Source of the DNA: Bacillota bacterium
GTDB lineage: Bacteria; Bacillota; Clostridia; Christensenellales; Aristaeellaceae
Direction of reading: 5' to 3'
DNA: 64,000 nucleotides
NCBI GenBank assembly: GCA_023416585.1
Contig: JAEZHM010000042.1
Location: 62,001 to 126,000 of the forward strand
This document shows, piece after piece, positions 48,081 to 57,325 of this stretch (its first letter is position 1; every line of letters begins with the position of its first letter). The notes beneath the pieces are model-generated. The model searched no databases. It was not told the DNA's origin and worked only from the letters and a program-made list of their open reading frames with translations. A program made the translations under genes and the position numbers.

Positions 48081-49598
48081 TCACAGCTCAATGATTTCCT
48101 CGTTCTCCAAAGGCTGTTCTTTGGAACTATCCTCTTCTTTAACACTTTCCTGTTTACGTGACTTGAGCGCAAATATCAACCCCAATATCTGAATGGTGAT
48201 CAGCGGCGTCATAGCCACCATGGCTACTGTGCCAAATGCATCCTTCAGTATATTTCCCCCCATGGCAGTGGTAACGCCCATGGCAAAAGGCAAAAGAAAC
48301 GTCGCCGTCATAGGGCCGGAGGCCACGCCGCCAGAGTCGAAAGCGATGGCTGTGAATATGCGCGGCACAAAGAAGGAGAGCGTAAGTGCGATGAGGTATC
48401 CCGGCACCAGAAAAAACCAGATGCTTAAACCCGTCATCGCCCGCACCATCGAAAGCCCCACAGACAGCGCCATGCCCGCGGAAAGGCTGCCCATCATGGC
48501 CTTTTTGGAGATAGCGCCGCTGGTCAGTTCCTCCACCTGTTCATTGAGCACATGAACGGCCGGCTCCGCCGATACGATAAAGTATCCGATCACCATCCCC
48601 AGAGGGATGAGGAGCCAATTATAGGGCAGTTCCGCAATCTGCCTGCCCAACAAACTGCCCGCGGGCATGAAGCCTACATTCACCCCGGTTAAGAACACTA
48701 CCAGCCCCACATATGTATATAACACACCCATACCCATGCGGGCAAGCTGGCTTTTAGGCAATTTCAGGTACCGCCACTGAAAGAATAGAAAAACCACTAT
48801 AATGGGGCTGAGTGCGATGGCAACATCACGGAAATAATGTGGCAGCGCCTCCCCAAACAGCAGCAATATGTCAACGGTCGTCTCCGGGTTTTTAAGAAGG
48901 ACCGCCGCCGCATCCGGTTGGGCCGGGTAAAACAATCCCATCAGCGTCACTGCCAGGATGGGACCGACGGAACAAATCGCCACCAGGCCAAAGGAATCGT
49001 CCTGGGAATTCTTCCCTACTCCCACGCCCGCCACGCCGATGCCCAGCGCCAATATAAAGGGCACCGTGACAGGGCCTGTGGTTACGCCCCCGGAATCAAA
49101 CGCCACCGCAAGATAATCGGGGTTAGCAAAAGCAGCCAGGGCAAAAACAACTATGTAGAAAATAATAAGAAGCATGCGCAAGGAAATCTGAAAAACGATG
49201 CGCACCGTCGCAATCACCAGAAACAGGCCCACACCAAGAGCCACCGCGCCGATGACCACAGCATCCGGTATGGGGACCTGCCGGGCTAGAACGCTCAGGT
49301 CAGGCTCCGCTGCTGTGATTAGCACCCCCATCAGCAAAGAAGCCGCAATCATAAGGTATAACCTGCGGCGTTTTGTCAGGTATGCGCCCATATGCGTACC
49401 CATGGGCATCATGGCCATATCGGACCCTAATGTAAAAAACCCCATTCCCAGGATTAGCATCACCGCTCCCACCAAAAACAGCCCCATAGTACCCACCTGC
49501 ATGGGGGTGATGGTAAAAGTGAGAAGAAGCACAATTCCTGTAATGGGAAGAACTGAGGACAGGGATTCTCGGACCTTTAAAGACAGCTTTTTACGCAC
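48081..49598 (-). CDS. DUF1538 membrane protein, internally duplicated
   Basis: 505 residues with about 12-14 hydrophobic segments in two homologous halves. Half one carries TAAEPDLSVL (near residue 96) and AFDSGGVTTGPVTVPF (near 166). Half two carries SAEPAVHVL (near 346) and AFDSGGVASGPMTATF (near 424). Such an inverted or direct duplication is usual in secondary transporters and channels; the paired DSGG loops may be the pore or substrate site. DUF1538 is uncharacterised to my knowledge. The start has GGAGGA upstream. Its partner is the tandem PII-like protein just downstream. Confidence 0.88.
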   Translation of the reverse strand: MRKKLSLKVRESLSSVLPITGIVLLLTFTITPMQVGTMGLFLVGAVMLILGMGFFTLGSDMAMMPMGTHMGAYLTKRRRLYLMIAASLLMGVLITAAEPDLSVLARQVPIPDAVVIGAVALGVGLFLVIATVRIVFQISLRMLLIIFYIVVFALAAFANPDYLAVAFDSGGVTTGPVTVPFILALGIGVAGVGVGKNSQDDSFGLVAICSVGPILAVTLMGLFYPAQPDAAAVLLKNPETTVDILLLFGEALPHYFRDVAIALSPIIVVFLFFQWRYLKLPKSQLARMGMGVLYTYVGLVVFLTGVNVGFMPAGSLLGRQIAELPYNWLLIPLGMVIGYFIVSAEPAVHVLNEQVEELTSGAISKKAMMGSLSAGMALSVGLSMVRAMTGLSIWFFLVPGYLIALTLSFFVPRIFTAIAFDSGGVASGPMTATFLLPFAMGVTTAMGGNILKDAFGTVAMVAMTPLITIQILGLIFALKSRKQESVKEEDSSKEQPLENEEIIEL

Positions 49599-49782
49599 GC
49601 GTGTCCTCCTTTCGTCAAAAGCGCGGTAAGGTTATGGCGCTTTTCTTGCAAACATCAGGCGGAAAAAGGATACCGTTATTTGAACATATCATATTCCGGC
49701 CAAATTGGCAACCCATTTTGCATCTGTTTTTTTGCGAGGCCGGAGGGGGCAAGCAGGTAGGTTTTATAAAAGGAGTCATACC

Positions 49783-49811
49783 TTGCCTGTTTCGGGAACC
49801 TATGGTATACT
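49783..49811 (+). promoter_or_regulatory. Promoter of the flippase-like gene
   Basis: TTGCCT (49783-49788), 17-base spacer, TATACT (49806-49811), with a TGG extension. Bases 49599-49782 hold nothing further that I recognise. Confidence 0.75.
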
Positions 49812-49851
49812 CAATTTTACATAATATTCATACCGCCTAAGGGGGGAGCAA

Positions 49852-50955
49852 ATGAAAGCAGCCACAAAAAGATATTTGAATATCGCCTTCATTTTGGGCA
49901 CATTGCTGTTCATGCTGATCATCGGTATCAACAACAATGAGCTTAAAAATATTGGACAGGCTTTCTCAAACATTTCCCCCTGGTGGTTGATGGCCTGCCT
50001 GGGTGCCTGGTTATGCTTTTTGCTGCTGGAGGGCACATCCCTGGCTTATTTTTTATACAAGCAAGGTTACTCGCTGAATTTCCGGTACGTTATGTTTGTG
50101 GCACTGATGGGCCTTTACTATTCCAATATTACGCCGGGAGCCAGCGGCGGTCAGCCGATGCAGGTCTATTACCTGAAAAAACGGGATGTTCCAATCGGCG
50201 TCGGCTCCTCCGTGCTCACATTGAAGTTCTTCTGCTTTCAGCTTATGCTTCTTGTACTGGGCGGCATCGCCTGGGCTGCTCAGCCGGGGTTTGTTGCGGA
50301 TCAGCTTTGGGGCTTGAAGGTATTTTTGATTGCGGGCTACCTGTTCAACTCCTTTTCCGTAGGCCTGATCCTGTTTATGGTTGTCAATAAGCGCATGGTC
50401 CGCTTCTTCATCCTTCTGTTCATCCGCATAGGAACGATTTTGCATATCTGCAAGGATCCCGAACAATCCGCCGCCAAATGGGAGGGCATTCTGGCCACTT
50501 TCCACTCAAGCGTGATGCTTATCCGCAAGCGGCCCAAGGAGCTGCTGGTACAGCTATTCATCAACGGGCTTCAGGTGCTTTCCATCATGGCGGTAACCGT
50601 TTTTGTGTACCATACGCTGGGGCTTCATGGCATGCCAACCGTGAAGATCGTTACCATGGCGCTGATGCTTTATATCAGTGCTTCCTATACACCGCTGCCC
50701 GGTGCTTCGGGCGCTCAGGAAATAGGATTTACAACGTACATGAAAAATATCTTCCCGCCAGCGCAAATATTCTCCGCACTTTTAATGTGGAGGCTTTTCA
50801 CCTATTATCTGACTCTGGTGATCGGTGCGATTGCGACCGTCATTCAAACCACCCGTAACATCGTCAAAGTACCGCCACCAAAGCTTGACGAACAGGGAAC
50901 GGTTCTTGAAACGCCGGATATGCCAAAAGAATCGGAAAAAGAAAATAAGGCCTGA
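49852..50955 (+). CDS. Flippase-like membrane protein (LPG synthase TM domain family)
   Basis: 367 residues, about eight helices, start after GGGGGGAGC. Family marks: YYSNITPGASGGQPMQVYYL (near residue 90), a helix with GVGSSVLTLKFFCFQ, and PLPGASGAQEIGFT near residue 284. The domain is the membrane part of MprF and also occurs alone; the stand-alone forms are thought to move lipids or lipid-linked sugars. No synthase domain is present, and the C-terminus is a short charged tail. Its transcript ends at tandem hairpins (50971-51047). Confidence 0.88.
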   Translation: MKAATKRYLNIAFILGTLLFMLIIGINNNELKNIGQAFSNISPWWLMACLGAWLCFLLLEGTSLAYFLYKQGYSLNFRYVMFVALMGLYYSNITPGASGGQPMQVYYLKKRDVPIGVGSSVLTLKFFCFQLMLLVLGGIAWAAQPGFVADQLWGLKVFLIAGYLFNSFSVGLILFMVVNKRMVRFFILLFIRIGTILHICKDPEQSAAKWEGILATFHSSVMLIRKRPKELLVQLFINGLQVLSIMAVTVFVYHTLGLHGMPTVKIVTMALMLYISASYTPLPGASGAQEIGFTTYMKNIFPPAQIFSALLMWRLFTYYLTLVIGAIATVIQTTRNIVKVPPPKLDEQGTVLETPDMPKESEKENKA

Positions 50956-50970
50956 AACCTGTATGGAAAG

Positions 50971-51001
50971 CGCGGCTCTATGTAAAAGCCGCGTTTTTTT
51001 C
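50971..51001 (+). terminator. Terminator of the flippase-like gene
   Basis: CGCGGCT (50971-50977) and AGCCGCG (50987-50993), followed by seven or more T. Confidence 0.9.
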
Positions 51002-51016
51002 AGTAGATGAGGAATT

Positions 51017-51047
51017 CCCTCCACGTCACATGGAGGGTTTCTTTTTT
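51017..51047 (+). terminator. Second tandem terminator
   Basis: CCCTCCA (51017-51023) and TGGAGGG (51031-51037), then TTTCTTTTTTT. Two terminators in a row insulate the small gene at 51086 from upstream readthrough. Confidence 0.8.
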
Positions 51048-51085
51048 TCGTACCGGGCATACTGAACGGCAAAGGAGTTGAAATC

Positions 51086-51298
51086 ATGCAGACAAACTTA
51101 GGGAATCTTCTTGACAAAAACAACCGGGCGGCGGAGTATTACTACTCTCTGCACGCCTCGGTGCGGGAGATCGTGGACAGCCACGCTGAAGAAATCAAGA
51201 CACAGGATGACTTGATCCAGGTAGCCAACCGGGGTATGACAAACGTGCTGAAACAGTACGGCGGCATTTATGACGACAGCAGCTACTTTCCCGAATGA
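51086..51298 (+). CDS. 70-residue hypothetical protein
   Basis: Acidic, soluble, probably helical (NLLDKNNRAAEYYYSLHASV then EEIKTQDDLIQVANRGM), ending in a Tyr-rich tail YGGIYDDSSYFPE. It has its own AAAGGAGTTG ribosome site and a strong terminator 18 bases after the stop, and terminators also lie before it, so it is very probably a real single-gene transcript. I do not recognise the family. Small acidic helical proteins of this size in Clostridia are sometimes sporulation-linked, but nothing here shows it. Confidence 0.75.
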   Translation: MQTNLGNLLDKNNRAAEYYYSLHASVREIVDSHAEEIKTQDDLIQVANRGMTNVLKQYGGIYDDSSYFPE

Positions 51299-51315
51299 TG
51301 CACGATATATAACAG

Positions 51316-51344
51316 TGGGCTCCGTTTGAAGGAGCCCATTTTTA
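51316..51344 (+). terminator. Terminator of the 70-residue protein gene
   Basis: TGGGCTCC (51316-51323) and GGAGCCCA (51331-51338), followed by TTTTTA. Confidence 0.9.
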
Positions 51345-51437
51345 TAAGCATTCGCCTAAGCTCCTAAGGCATAATGCTTGAAGCAAGCGGAAAGAATAGG
51401 AAAGCAAATTGAAGAACATATAAAAGGAGGTGGTTTC

Positions 51438-53510
51438 GTGCGCAATCAACAACAGGTACCCAATAGATTGATCAAAGAGTCTTCGCCCTATCTCATTTCG
51501 CATGCCAATAATCCCGTAGACTGGCATGCTTGGGGTGCGGAGGCCTTTGAAAAAGCCAGGCTTGAAAACAAGCCCGTTTTTCTTTCTATTGGGTACAGCT
51601 AGGCTGCGCCGATATGCACATGCCATTGGTGCCATGTGATGGCACACGAATCGTTTGAAGATACCGAGGTAGCCGGACTGCTCAACGAGCATTTCATTTC
51701 CGTAAAGGTAGATAGGGAAGAAAGGCCCGATGTGGACGCGGTATACATGCAGGTATGCCAGGCCATGAACGGTTCTGGCGGCTGGCCGCTGTCGGTGTTC
51801 ATGACGCCGGACCAGCATCCCTTTTTTGCAGGAACCTATTTTCCCAAAAAGGCAGCCTACGGCCAACCGGGGTTTATGGAGATTCTGGAAACCATCGCCC
51901 GCAAATGGCGGGAGGATCCCGCATCGCTGAAAGAAAACGGGCGGCAGGTCACACAGGCTTTTGCCAAGGCGCCATATCCCGCAGCCGGCAAAATGACCAA
52001 GGATCTCTTGCATCAAGCCAGAATGGAACTGGACACCCGCTTTGACGATGAATACGGTGGCTTTGGCAGCGCGCCTAAGTTCCCCACACCGCACATCATC
52101 ATGTTCTTGCTGCGCTATTCGCTGCTTGAACAGGACAGGCGCGCGCTGCACATGGCAGAAAAGACGCTCATCTGCATGTACCGCGGCGGGATGTACGACC
52201 ATCTGGGCGGCGGATTCAGCCGCTATTCCACGGATAGGAAATGGCTGGTCCCCCACTTTGAAAAGATGCTCTATGACAATGCTCTGCTGGCCATGGCTTA
52301 TACGGAAGCGTTCCAGATCACGGGAAAACCTCTGTACTGGCGGGTTGCCACGGCCACGCTTGATTACATTGTGCGGGAGATGGCAAATCCGGAGGGCGGC
52401 TTTTACAGCGCACAAGACGCAGATACCGGCGGTGAAGAGGGGGCGTATTATACCTTTACGCCTTCAGAAATCGAAAGCGTGCTGGGTGCGGCGGAGGGAA
52501 AACGCTTCTGCAGTTTCTACGGCGTGACGGAAAGCGGAATGGAGAAGGGAAAATCCATCCTAAACCGCCTCAAGGACTCCCAGGAAGAAGAGGAAAACCT
52601 GAAGCCCCTTCGGAAAAGGCTGTGCGAATACCGCAAAAGCACCCGTACACTCTTTACCGATGACAAAGTGCTCACCGAATGGAATGGCCTGGCGATTGCA
52701 GCCCTCTGCAAAGCAGCCTTTGCGCTCAACAAGCCGGAGTATCTGAAAGCCGCGAATCAGGGGCTAATGTTTTCACAAATGATGCTTACCAATAAAGAAG
52801 GCGAACTGTATGCCTACTGGCGGGATGGAAAAGCCGGCGGGCGCGGCGGGCTTTCAGACTATGCTGCTATGGCTTGGGCAAGCCTTGCCATGTACAGGAC
52901 AGACTTCCATTATGGCCACATACAAAAAGCGGAAAACCTGTGCCGTATGATGGTCAAGAAATTCTTTGACGACAAGCTGGGCGACTTTTTCATGAATGAA
53001 GCGGAAGCGGAATTGATCTTCAGGCCCAAGGAGTATTACGATGGCGCCATGCCCTGCGGTAATTCTATGGCGGCCTATGTGCTGTTTGAGCTTTCCCGAT
53101 TGACGGGCGAGGACGCGTGGATGGAATACGCCACCCGCACTGTGGAAAAGCTGGCGGGCTCGGCACAAAACCAGCCTTCCGGGCATTGTTTCGGGCTGAT
53201 CGCGGGCCTTAATCGCTGCTATCTGCCGGCGGAGGCTGTGTGCGTTGCACGCGAGGAAAAGGATATTGAGGCCTTTGCCAAAACAACGGGGATGCTGTTC
53301 CTGCCTCTTGGCTCCATTGCGGCCACAAAAATGCAGCCCACTCAAAGCGATATGCCTGGCATACTGAAGGGGCGGGATACCATGGGCCATCCTGCCGCCT
53401 ATTACCTTTGCCGTGAGGGAAGCTGCTTAAATCCAGTATTCACGCTGGAAGAAATGGAAGAACAATTGGCAGCCTTAAATACGGCACCCGGGAAAGCGGG
53501 CAGTGCGTGA
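51438..53510 (+). pseudogene. YyaL/DUF255 thioredoxin-domain protein interrupted by an in-frame amber codon
   Basis: GTG start after AAAGGAGGTG. The first 54 codons (NRLIKESSPYLISHANNPVDW, then FLSIGYS) are the normal N-terminus. A TAG follows at 51600-51602. The same frame then resumes at CHWCHVMAHESFED and runs to the usual end, residue 690 in total, normal for the family. In relatives GYS is followed directly by TCHWC; here six codons (TAG plus five encoding AAPIC) are inserted between them. Restart at the GTG at 51636 would lose the CxxC site. The rest, with an alpha/alpha-barrel region, looks intact. Probably a recent pseudogene, sequence error or readthrough case. Confidence 0.8.
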
Positions 53511-54207
53511 GGTTATTTTGATGTCCCTGGCGGTGTTTGTTGTCTGGGCCGTCCCCGTACTGCTCGTTATACGGCGCATCCGTTTCTGGCATAAGGTTGG
53601 GGAAAGCCACCATGCAAAGCGCCTTCAAAAAGCCGTCTCTTACGCGGTATCAGTTTTGGTGCTGCTTTGCATGGCTACCCAGATTTTTTTACTTTGGAAA
53701 ATGGGGCTGGCAGGGGTAGGTACAGCGCTCCCATTGCACCTGTGCAGCTTTATGGGAGTCCTGACCCCCTTCATGCTCCTTACACATTCCGCCGGCCTGC
53801 TGGAATTCACGCTGTATTTGGGCGTCCCGGGTGCTCTGGCGGCGCTGATCTTCCCTGCGGTGATGCCAAGCCCCTGGCCGCTTATCATGGAAGGGGCGTT
53901 TTTTAGCATGCACGCGCTCATTGCATTAGCGCCTTTCCTGCGCATGGCATACGGAGACCGGCCAAGGCCGATGGCTTTGGGCCGGGTTTTTTTGTGGGGA
54001 AATCTACTGCTGCTTTTTGTATTATTGTTCAATGCTATTTTCAAAACGAACTACTTTTTCCTTCGAAATGCGCCTATGGGAACACCGCTTTACCTTTTGC
54101 AAAACATGGGCCAGGCGGCTTACATCTCCACGCTGGAGATAGCGGCGCTTGTGTTGCTTAAGCTGGAAACGATGGCATTCAACCGGATCACAAGGCCGCT
54201 GGCATAA
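53503..54207 (+). CDS. YwaF/TIGR02206-type integral membrane protein
   Basis: 234 residues, about seven hydrophobic segments. The family mark LPLHLCSF lies near residue 78 and NYFFLRNAPMGTPL near 186. GTG start at 53503 overlaps the end of the YyaL-like gene (TGA 53508-53510), so they were translationally coupled; an in-frame ATG at 53521 is an alternative. Function unknown in the family. It ends convergently with the kinase gene at 54239; no clear terminator is seen in the 31-base gap. Confidence 0.82.
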   Translation: MREVILMSLAVFVVWAVPVLLVIRRIRFWHKVGESHHAKRLQKAVSYAVSVLVLLCMATQIFLLWKMGLAGVGTALPLHLCSFMGVLTPFMLLTHSAGLLEFTLYLGVPGALAALIFPAVMPSPWPLIMEGAFFSMHALIALAPFLRMAYGDRPRPMALGRVFLWGNLLLLFVLLFNAIFKTNYFFLRNAPMGTPLYLLQNMGQAAYISTLEIAALVLLKLETMAFNRITRPLA

Positions 54208-54238
54208 GGGGAAAAGAAAGCAAGTTCAGGCCATGGAA

Positions 54239-55261
54239 TCACATGCCGGTCATCTTCCCAATCAAGTATTGTTTTTCATCAGCGTTCATTGGGGGAAGTC
54301 CGGCCGTCTTCTGCGCCCATTGCAGCGCTCCCAGCACCGGCGGAGCCGTGAGGCGGTGAAATACACATCCAACCGGCTGCATGGCATTGGTAACCTCACC
54401 GGCCAGCGTATCAATCGCAAGCGGGCATTCCCCTTTGTTAAAAACGGAACCCACCAGTACTATCTGCAAAGCGCTGCGGCGCAGCAAAGGCAGTTCATTT
54501 ACTGCGCCCAGGATTGCGGCGGCATATTCCTGCCCGCTGCTTATCAGTATATCCCGGGCGATTGTATCCCCCTGCGCAGCGGCCTGATGCAATATGCGGG
54601 AAAGGTCACGGCGCAGTGCCCTGGCATTTCCGCTGCCATACAGCCCGTTGGATAATGCCTCTACAAACTCTTCCTTGCGCGCAATACCCAGGCTGGCAAA
54701 CATCGGGCCAGTCATCGCAGTTTCCGGACCGCCCTTGTATAGCGAAGCATATACGCCTGCCACCGCTTTATCGGTCAAGTATCCGCCGCCGCCCTTGTCG
54801 CCGGTCAGGTCGCCCAAGCCGCCGATCTGTGCCTCACCGCCTGCTCCATCCATGGCATATACGGAAAACCCGCTGCCATTGACCGCACAGACACCGGCTC
54901 CATCCGGGCAGGTAGCCCAGATGCCCAGACTGGCATCATTGGCCATCTCAAAGCGGGAAAGCCCGAGCCGGCGGAAAATATCCGACACGATGGCATGCTG
55001 CCGACGCGTATCCACGCCTGCCATGCCAAAGCCTGCCCCGTCTACCTGCTGCGCCCTTATGCCGCACCGGCCAAGCAGAGCCCCAACCTGCTCCTTAAGA
55101 ACTGTTTCCAATTCCGAAAAGCCGCCCGCCAATGATTCATGGTTGGCCGGGCCGCCTGTCAATACTTCCAACGTCCGCTTTTTTCGGTCATACAGCGCGT
55201 AATGCGTCTTTGTCGCACCTGCGTCGATACCAAGCAAAAAGCGCTTTTCATCCCATTCCAT
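54239..55261 (-). CDS. BadF/BadG-type ATPase, N-acetylglucosamine-kinase-like
   Basis: 340 residues, start after AAGGAGGAAAACC. ASKHA kinase fold: phosphate loop GIDAGATKTHYALYD at residue 9, VNGSGFSVYA near 117 and the second domain GGLGDLTGDKGGGGYL near 131. The arrangement matches eukaryotic-type GlcNAc/ROK-distinct kinases of the BadF family, which phosphorylate amino sugars. It is the last gene of the sugar operon. With the GH4 enzyme upstream and nagA elsewhere in the window, GlcNAc or a related amino sugar is a reasonable guess for the substrate. Confidence 0.85.
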   Translation of the reverse strand: MEWDEKRFLLGIDAGATKTHYALYDRKKRTLEVLTGGPANHESLAGGFSELETVLKEQVGALLGRCGIRAQQVDGAGFGMAGVDTRRQHAIVSDIFRRLGLSRFEMANDASLGIWATCPDGAGVCAVNGSGFSVYAMDGAGGEAQIGGLGDLTGDKGGGGYLTDKAVAGVYASLYKGGPETAMTGPMFASLGIARKEEFVEALSNGLYGSGNARALRRDLSRILHQAAAQGDTIARDILISSGQEYAAAILGAVNELPLLRRSALQIVLVGSVFNKGECPLAIDTLAGEVTNAMQPVGCVFHRLTAPPVLGALQWAQKTAGLPPMNADEKQYLIGKMTGM

Positions 55262-55283
55262 CGGTTTTCCTCCTTGAGAACCA

Positions 55284-56573
55284 TTATCCGAAAAACTGCG
55301 GCAGATAGGATGCGTTGGCTTTGAGCATAGCGTCCAAAACCGCCTTGGCAGGGCGCGCATCCCCGATCAGCGGATGCGTCAAAAGTGCGGCCAGCGCCGC
55401 ATCATAGCTGCCCTCCACACCGGCTTTCGCCGCCAGCCGCTCATACGCCTTTACCGCCTGTATAAGCCCAATGATGTGGTCGTTGTCAAAATGGCGGGGA
55501 GCGACAGGCGTAGCGCCATGCTTCCCGATACGGCACTTGATCTCCACCACGTCACTGTCTTTCAGGAAAGGCAGTGCGCCGGCATTTTGCACATCCACGG
55601 TTTGGACATTGTTCAGATCGTTTTCTATGGCGTCGATCAATGCGATTGCCGCCTCCGAGTAGCGGGCGCCGCCACGCTTATCCAGCCCAGCCGGCTTAGT
55701 TACAAGCGACGTGTCGGCATACTGGGCCAACAAATCTTTCTCAATATCCAGGCAGGCTTCGCCCCGCGTCTGCCCCGCATAGATACATTTGTCCACACGG
55801 TCCTGACGGAAGTAATAATATTGCAGGTAACTGCATGGAATGGCGCGGATTATGCTCAGCAAAGCGTCGTCATACTCGGCATCCAATACTTCACCCAAGC
55901 CGGACTCCGAAAGCTTCAGGCTAAGCAATTTGCCCAGTCTGTCTTCGCCGTTCACGTATGCGGCAGTTAGGAAGCTGAGGTGATTGAGCCCCAGGAAATC
56001 GTAATCGAAATCCTCACCCGCATGAAGAAATTCCTTCATACGGGCGATCATATTGATCGGGCAGTTACATAGACCAATCGCCTTGACCTTGGTATAGTTC
56101 AGAAGAGTTTCTGTAATCAGTCCGGAAGGATTTGTGAAATTGATCAGAAATGCCTCCGGGGCGCTGCGTTCTATAGCATGGGCGATATTCATCATCACCG
56201 GGATGGTGCGCATACCCTTCATGAAGCCGCCGGCCCCGGTAGTCTCCTGGCCCAGCAGCCCATAACGCAGCGGGATGGTCTCATCCCGGATGCGTGCCTC
56301 CAGTCCGCCAACCCGGATCTGTGTAAGAACGTAGTCCGCACCATCCACCGCTTCATGGATGTCTGCGGTCAAAACTGTTTGAACATGACCCATGCCGGCG
56401 TTTTGAAGCATGCGCCGGGAAAGGCCGGATACGGTTTGATTCTTTTTTTCGTCGATATCCATAAAAAAGATGGATCCCAGTTCCAAGGAGTCCTGATGAT
56501 CGATCAGTCCGCTTACAAGCTCCGGGGAATAGGTGCTTCCCGCACCAATAATTGCAATTTTCATTTTACGCAT
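55284..56573 (-). CDS. Family 4 glycoside hydrolase (6-phospho-glycosidase type)
   Basis: 429 residues. The ATG at 56573 follows AAGGAGG and overlaps the PHP gene by 8 bases. NAD-binding GAGSTYSPELV at residue 10, then the GH4-typical RVGGLEARIRDE (near 90), QETTGAGGF, FTNPSGLITE (near 148), the metal-ligand cysteine in GLCNCPINM (near 168) and His in GLNHLSFL (near 198). GH4 enzymes use an NAD+/metal redox mechanism, often on 6-phosphoglycosides. PTS genes are absent and an ABC importer is adjacent, so the substrate may be unphosphorylated or phosphorylated after entry. Confidence 0.92.
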   Translation of the reverse strand: MRKMKIAIIGAGSTYSPELVSGLIDHQDSLELGSIFFMDIDEKKNQTVSGLSRRMLQNAGMGHVQTVLTADIHEAVDGADYVLTQIRVGGLEARIRDETIPLRYGLLGQETTGAGGFMKGMRTIPVMMNIAHAIERSAPEAFLINFTNPSGLITETLLNYTKVKAIGLCNCPINMIARMKEFLHAGEDFDYDFLGLNHLSFLTAAYVNGEDRLGKLLSLKLSESGLGEVLDAEYDDALLSIIRAIPCSYLQYYYFRQDRVDKCIYAGQTRGEACLDIEKDLLAQYADTSLVTKPAGLDKRGGARYSEAAIALIDAIENDLNNVQTVDVQNAGALPFLKDSDVVEIKCRIGKHGATPVAPRHFDNDHIIGLIQAVKAYERLAAKAGVEGSYDAALAALLTHPLIGDARPAKAVLDAMLKANASYLPQFFG

Positions 56574-57321
56574 GGGTGCCTCCTTCTGCCGTATACACCG
56601 CATCCGGCGAATTTCCGGCTTGATCCAGTATATTTCCTTCCACAATCAATAGACCCTCATGGCGGCGCATTGCCTGCGTCATTTGGTCCATTGTGGAAAA
56701 TCGCTCCGAAAAGGCCATACCGGACAACCCGGCATACCGTACATCATGAATATCCGTACCGGCTGTGCGAATAAGCTCCGGATGCATAAGTGCCCAGGCC
56801 CATGCCTCGCCATTGTTCTGTTCGGGGTCATCGCGCTGGCCATTGTTCACCTCAACGCCGTCGATGAGCTTTTCGTCCACCGTGGGGTTGGGCGGAATAT
56901 AGGAGCACTGCCGGAAGGGATGTGCACGTACCAGAAGCCCGCCTGACGCGCGTACCAGCCGGCTGTAGTCATAAAAAGGCATCCTTTCGATCTCCGGATG
57001 GGCAAGCAGGAAATTCAAGGATAGATTATAGGTCAGATAATCCTCACCGCGGGGGCCTGGCATCTCCCATCCAAAGAAAACTCTAAGCCCCAGCCGTTCC
57101 CCCTGTGCAGCAGCCTGCTCATAGCCGCTGTGCAGGAAGCGCATCTTCTGCTCCCATGTCCAGTCTGCAGCGATATCGCGCCGCTCTGTGATAAAATGAT
57201 CTGTCACCACGATTCCGGCATACCCGGCTTTCCAAAAAGCGCGGACCATCTCCCTGGCACTGCTTGAAGCGCAAGCGCTGACTTCGCTTGTATGCAGGTG
57301 TGTTTCATACTTGTACAGCAT
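56566..57321 (-). CDS. PHP-domain phosphoesterase of the sugar operon
   Basis: 251 residues, start after GGGGTGAG. Metal motifs KYETHLHTSEVSACA (residue 4), IVVTDH (near 37), FFGWEMPG (near 83), VRAHPF (near 128) and GTDIHD (near 202) are all present. The gene overlaps the GH4 gene and follows the second permease by 4 bases, so it is a core operon member. Likely a phosphomonoesterase or phosphodiesterase acting on the imported saccharide or its breakdown product (inference from context). Confidence 0.88.
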   Translation of the reverse strand: MLYKYETHLHTSEVSACASSSAREMVRAFWKAGYAGIVVTDHFITERRDIAADWTWEQKMRFLHSGYEQAAAQGERLGLRVFFGWEMPGPRGEDYLTYNLSLNFLLAHPEIERMPFYDYSRLVRASGGLLVRAHPFRQCSYIPPNPTVDEKLIDGVEVNNGQRDDPEQNNGEAWAWALMHPELIRTAGTDIHDVRYAGLSGMAFSERFSTMDQMTQAMRRHEGLLIVEGNILDQAGNSPDAVYTAEGGTHA

Positions 57322-57325
57322 ATTC

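Noticed and set aside
51600..51602. Selenocysteine decoding as explanation for the YyaL stop
   Set aside because: The codon is TAG, not TGA, and no selenocysteine insertion hairpin was evident.
51342..52415. 357-codon open frame opposite the YyaL-like gene
   Set aside because: Antisense to conserved YyaL sequence and running through the terminator at 51316-51344; no coding character.
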